Below are positions 6,536 through 7,047 of a stretch of 7,047 nt of DNA, one piece after another. The DNA lies in NCBI GenBank assembly GCA_017880745.1, contig JADGRR010000141.1, forward strand, positions 1 to 7,047, read 5' to 3'. Made by a program: the position numbers and the translations under genes. The notes under the pieces are model-generated. The model did no database searches, was not told the origin of the DNA, and was given only the letters and a program-made list of their open reading frames with translations. Each line of letters begins with the position of its first letter. The stretch's first letter is position 1. This stretch comes from Burkholderiales bacterium. Its GTDB lineage: Bacteria; Pseudomonadota; Gammaproteobacteria; Burkholderiales; SG8-39.

Positions 6536-7047
6536 TCAATTACATCATCCGCCGAATCGGCTACGGCGTGCTGATCCTGATCGGTGTCAACATCTTCACC
6601 TTCCTGCTGTTTTTCACGGTGAACACGCCCGACGACATGGCGCGCATGAACATCGGCGGCAAGCGTGTCACCCAGGACGCGATCGAGAAGTGGAAAGTCG
6701 AGCGCGGGTACAACAAGCCCTTGTTCTGGAACGGCCGGGAAAGCGGGGCGGGAAAGCTGACGCACACGATCTTCTTCGAGCGTTCGGCGCAAATGTTCGC
6801 GCTCGACTTCGGCGCGTCCGACAGCGGGCGCGACATCGGCTACGAGCTGAAGCAGCGGGTGGGGCCGTCGATTGCGCTCGCGCTGCCGACGTTCATTCTC
6901 GGCGTCTTCGCCGTGATCGCATTCTCGCTGCTGCTGGTGTTCTTCCGCAACACCTACCTCGAATTCTGGGGAGTCACGCTGGCCGTGTTCCTGCTGTCGA
7001 TCTCGGCGCTGTTCTACATCATCGTGGGCCAGTTCTTCTTCAGCAAA
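6532..7047 (+). CDS. ABC transporter permease, DppB/OppB type (partial, 3' end outside window)
   Basis: The first 172 residues of an inner-membrane permease are present; the gene continues past the right edge. It starts with GTG inside the overlap GTGA shared with the stop of the binding-protein gene, with GAAGG (6519-6523) 8 bases upstream. Seen: an N-terminal 'YIIRRIGYGVLILIGVNIF' typical of DppB-type permeases, with the first membrane helix at about 9-29; a periplasmic loop of about 75 residues with 'DAIEKWKVERGYNKPLFW', matching the usual helix and '(L)G(L)(D)(R/K)PL' element of the family; then helices at about 112-138 and 146-170. The EAA loop that contacts the ATPase would lie beyond the window. 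It should work with the adjacent binding protein, a second DppC-type permease and ATPases downstream. Confidence 0.9.
   Translation, partial: MINYIIRRIGYGVLILIGVNIFTFLLFFTVNTPDDMARMNIGGKRVTQDAIEKWKVERGYNKPLFWNGRESGAGKLTHTIFFERSAQMFALDFGASDSGRDIGYELKQRVGPSIALALPTFILGVFAVIAFSLLLVFFRNTYLEFWGVTLAVFLLSISALFYIIVGQFFFSK

Overview
The window is about 7 kb of GC-rich chromosomal DNA and looks like ordinary housekeeping sequence from a betaproteobacterium (Burkholderiales/Rhodocyclales/Nitrosomonadales type). This rests on the RhlE sequence style, the small conserved minus-strand protein of unknown function, and the AT-poor intergenic regions with TATAAT/TAGAAT/TACAAT-like -10 boxes. The taxon is an inference. 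I see no rRNA, tRNA, CRISPR array, insertion sequence, phage gene or recognisable defence system.

Layout. Bases 1-196 hold no supported gene. At 197-661 (+) is a small NTF2/SnoaL-like fold protein with a strong Shine-Dalgarno sequence. A consensus-like -10 box follows 25 bases after its stop, then a leader of roughly 130 bases, then the DEAD-box RNA helicase gene rhlE (829-2148, +), which ends in a clear Rho-independent terminator (2167-2194). A zinc-independent, quinone-oxidoreductase-type MDR protein follows at 2304-3281 (+). It converges on a minus-strand gene of unknown function (3286-3918) with only 4 bases between the stop codons. A 334-base divergent intergenic region (3919-4252) separates that gene from an ABC transporter operon: a 760-residue family 5 (peptide/opine type) substrate-binding lipoprotein (4253-6535, +), translationally coupled through a 4-base overlap to a DppB/OppB-type permease (from 6532), which runs off the right edge.

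How the genes work together. Only the last two clearly form a functional unit: the binding protein delivers substrate, probably a peptide or peptide-like solute, to the permease. A second permease and one or two ATPases are expected beyond the window. The other genes look like independent transcription units.

Points worth a second look are modest. The rhlE leader can fold a stem that overlaps its own ribosome binding site. The binding protein appears anchored at both ends (lipobox plus a C-terminal membrane helix) and carries a lone cysteine pair around a short acidic loop. The minus-strand gene is a well-formed gene of unknown function. I did not find a convincing new biological system here.
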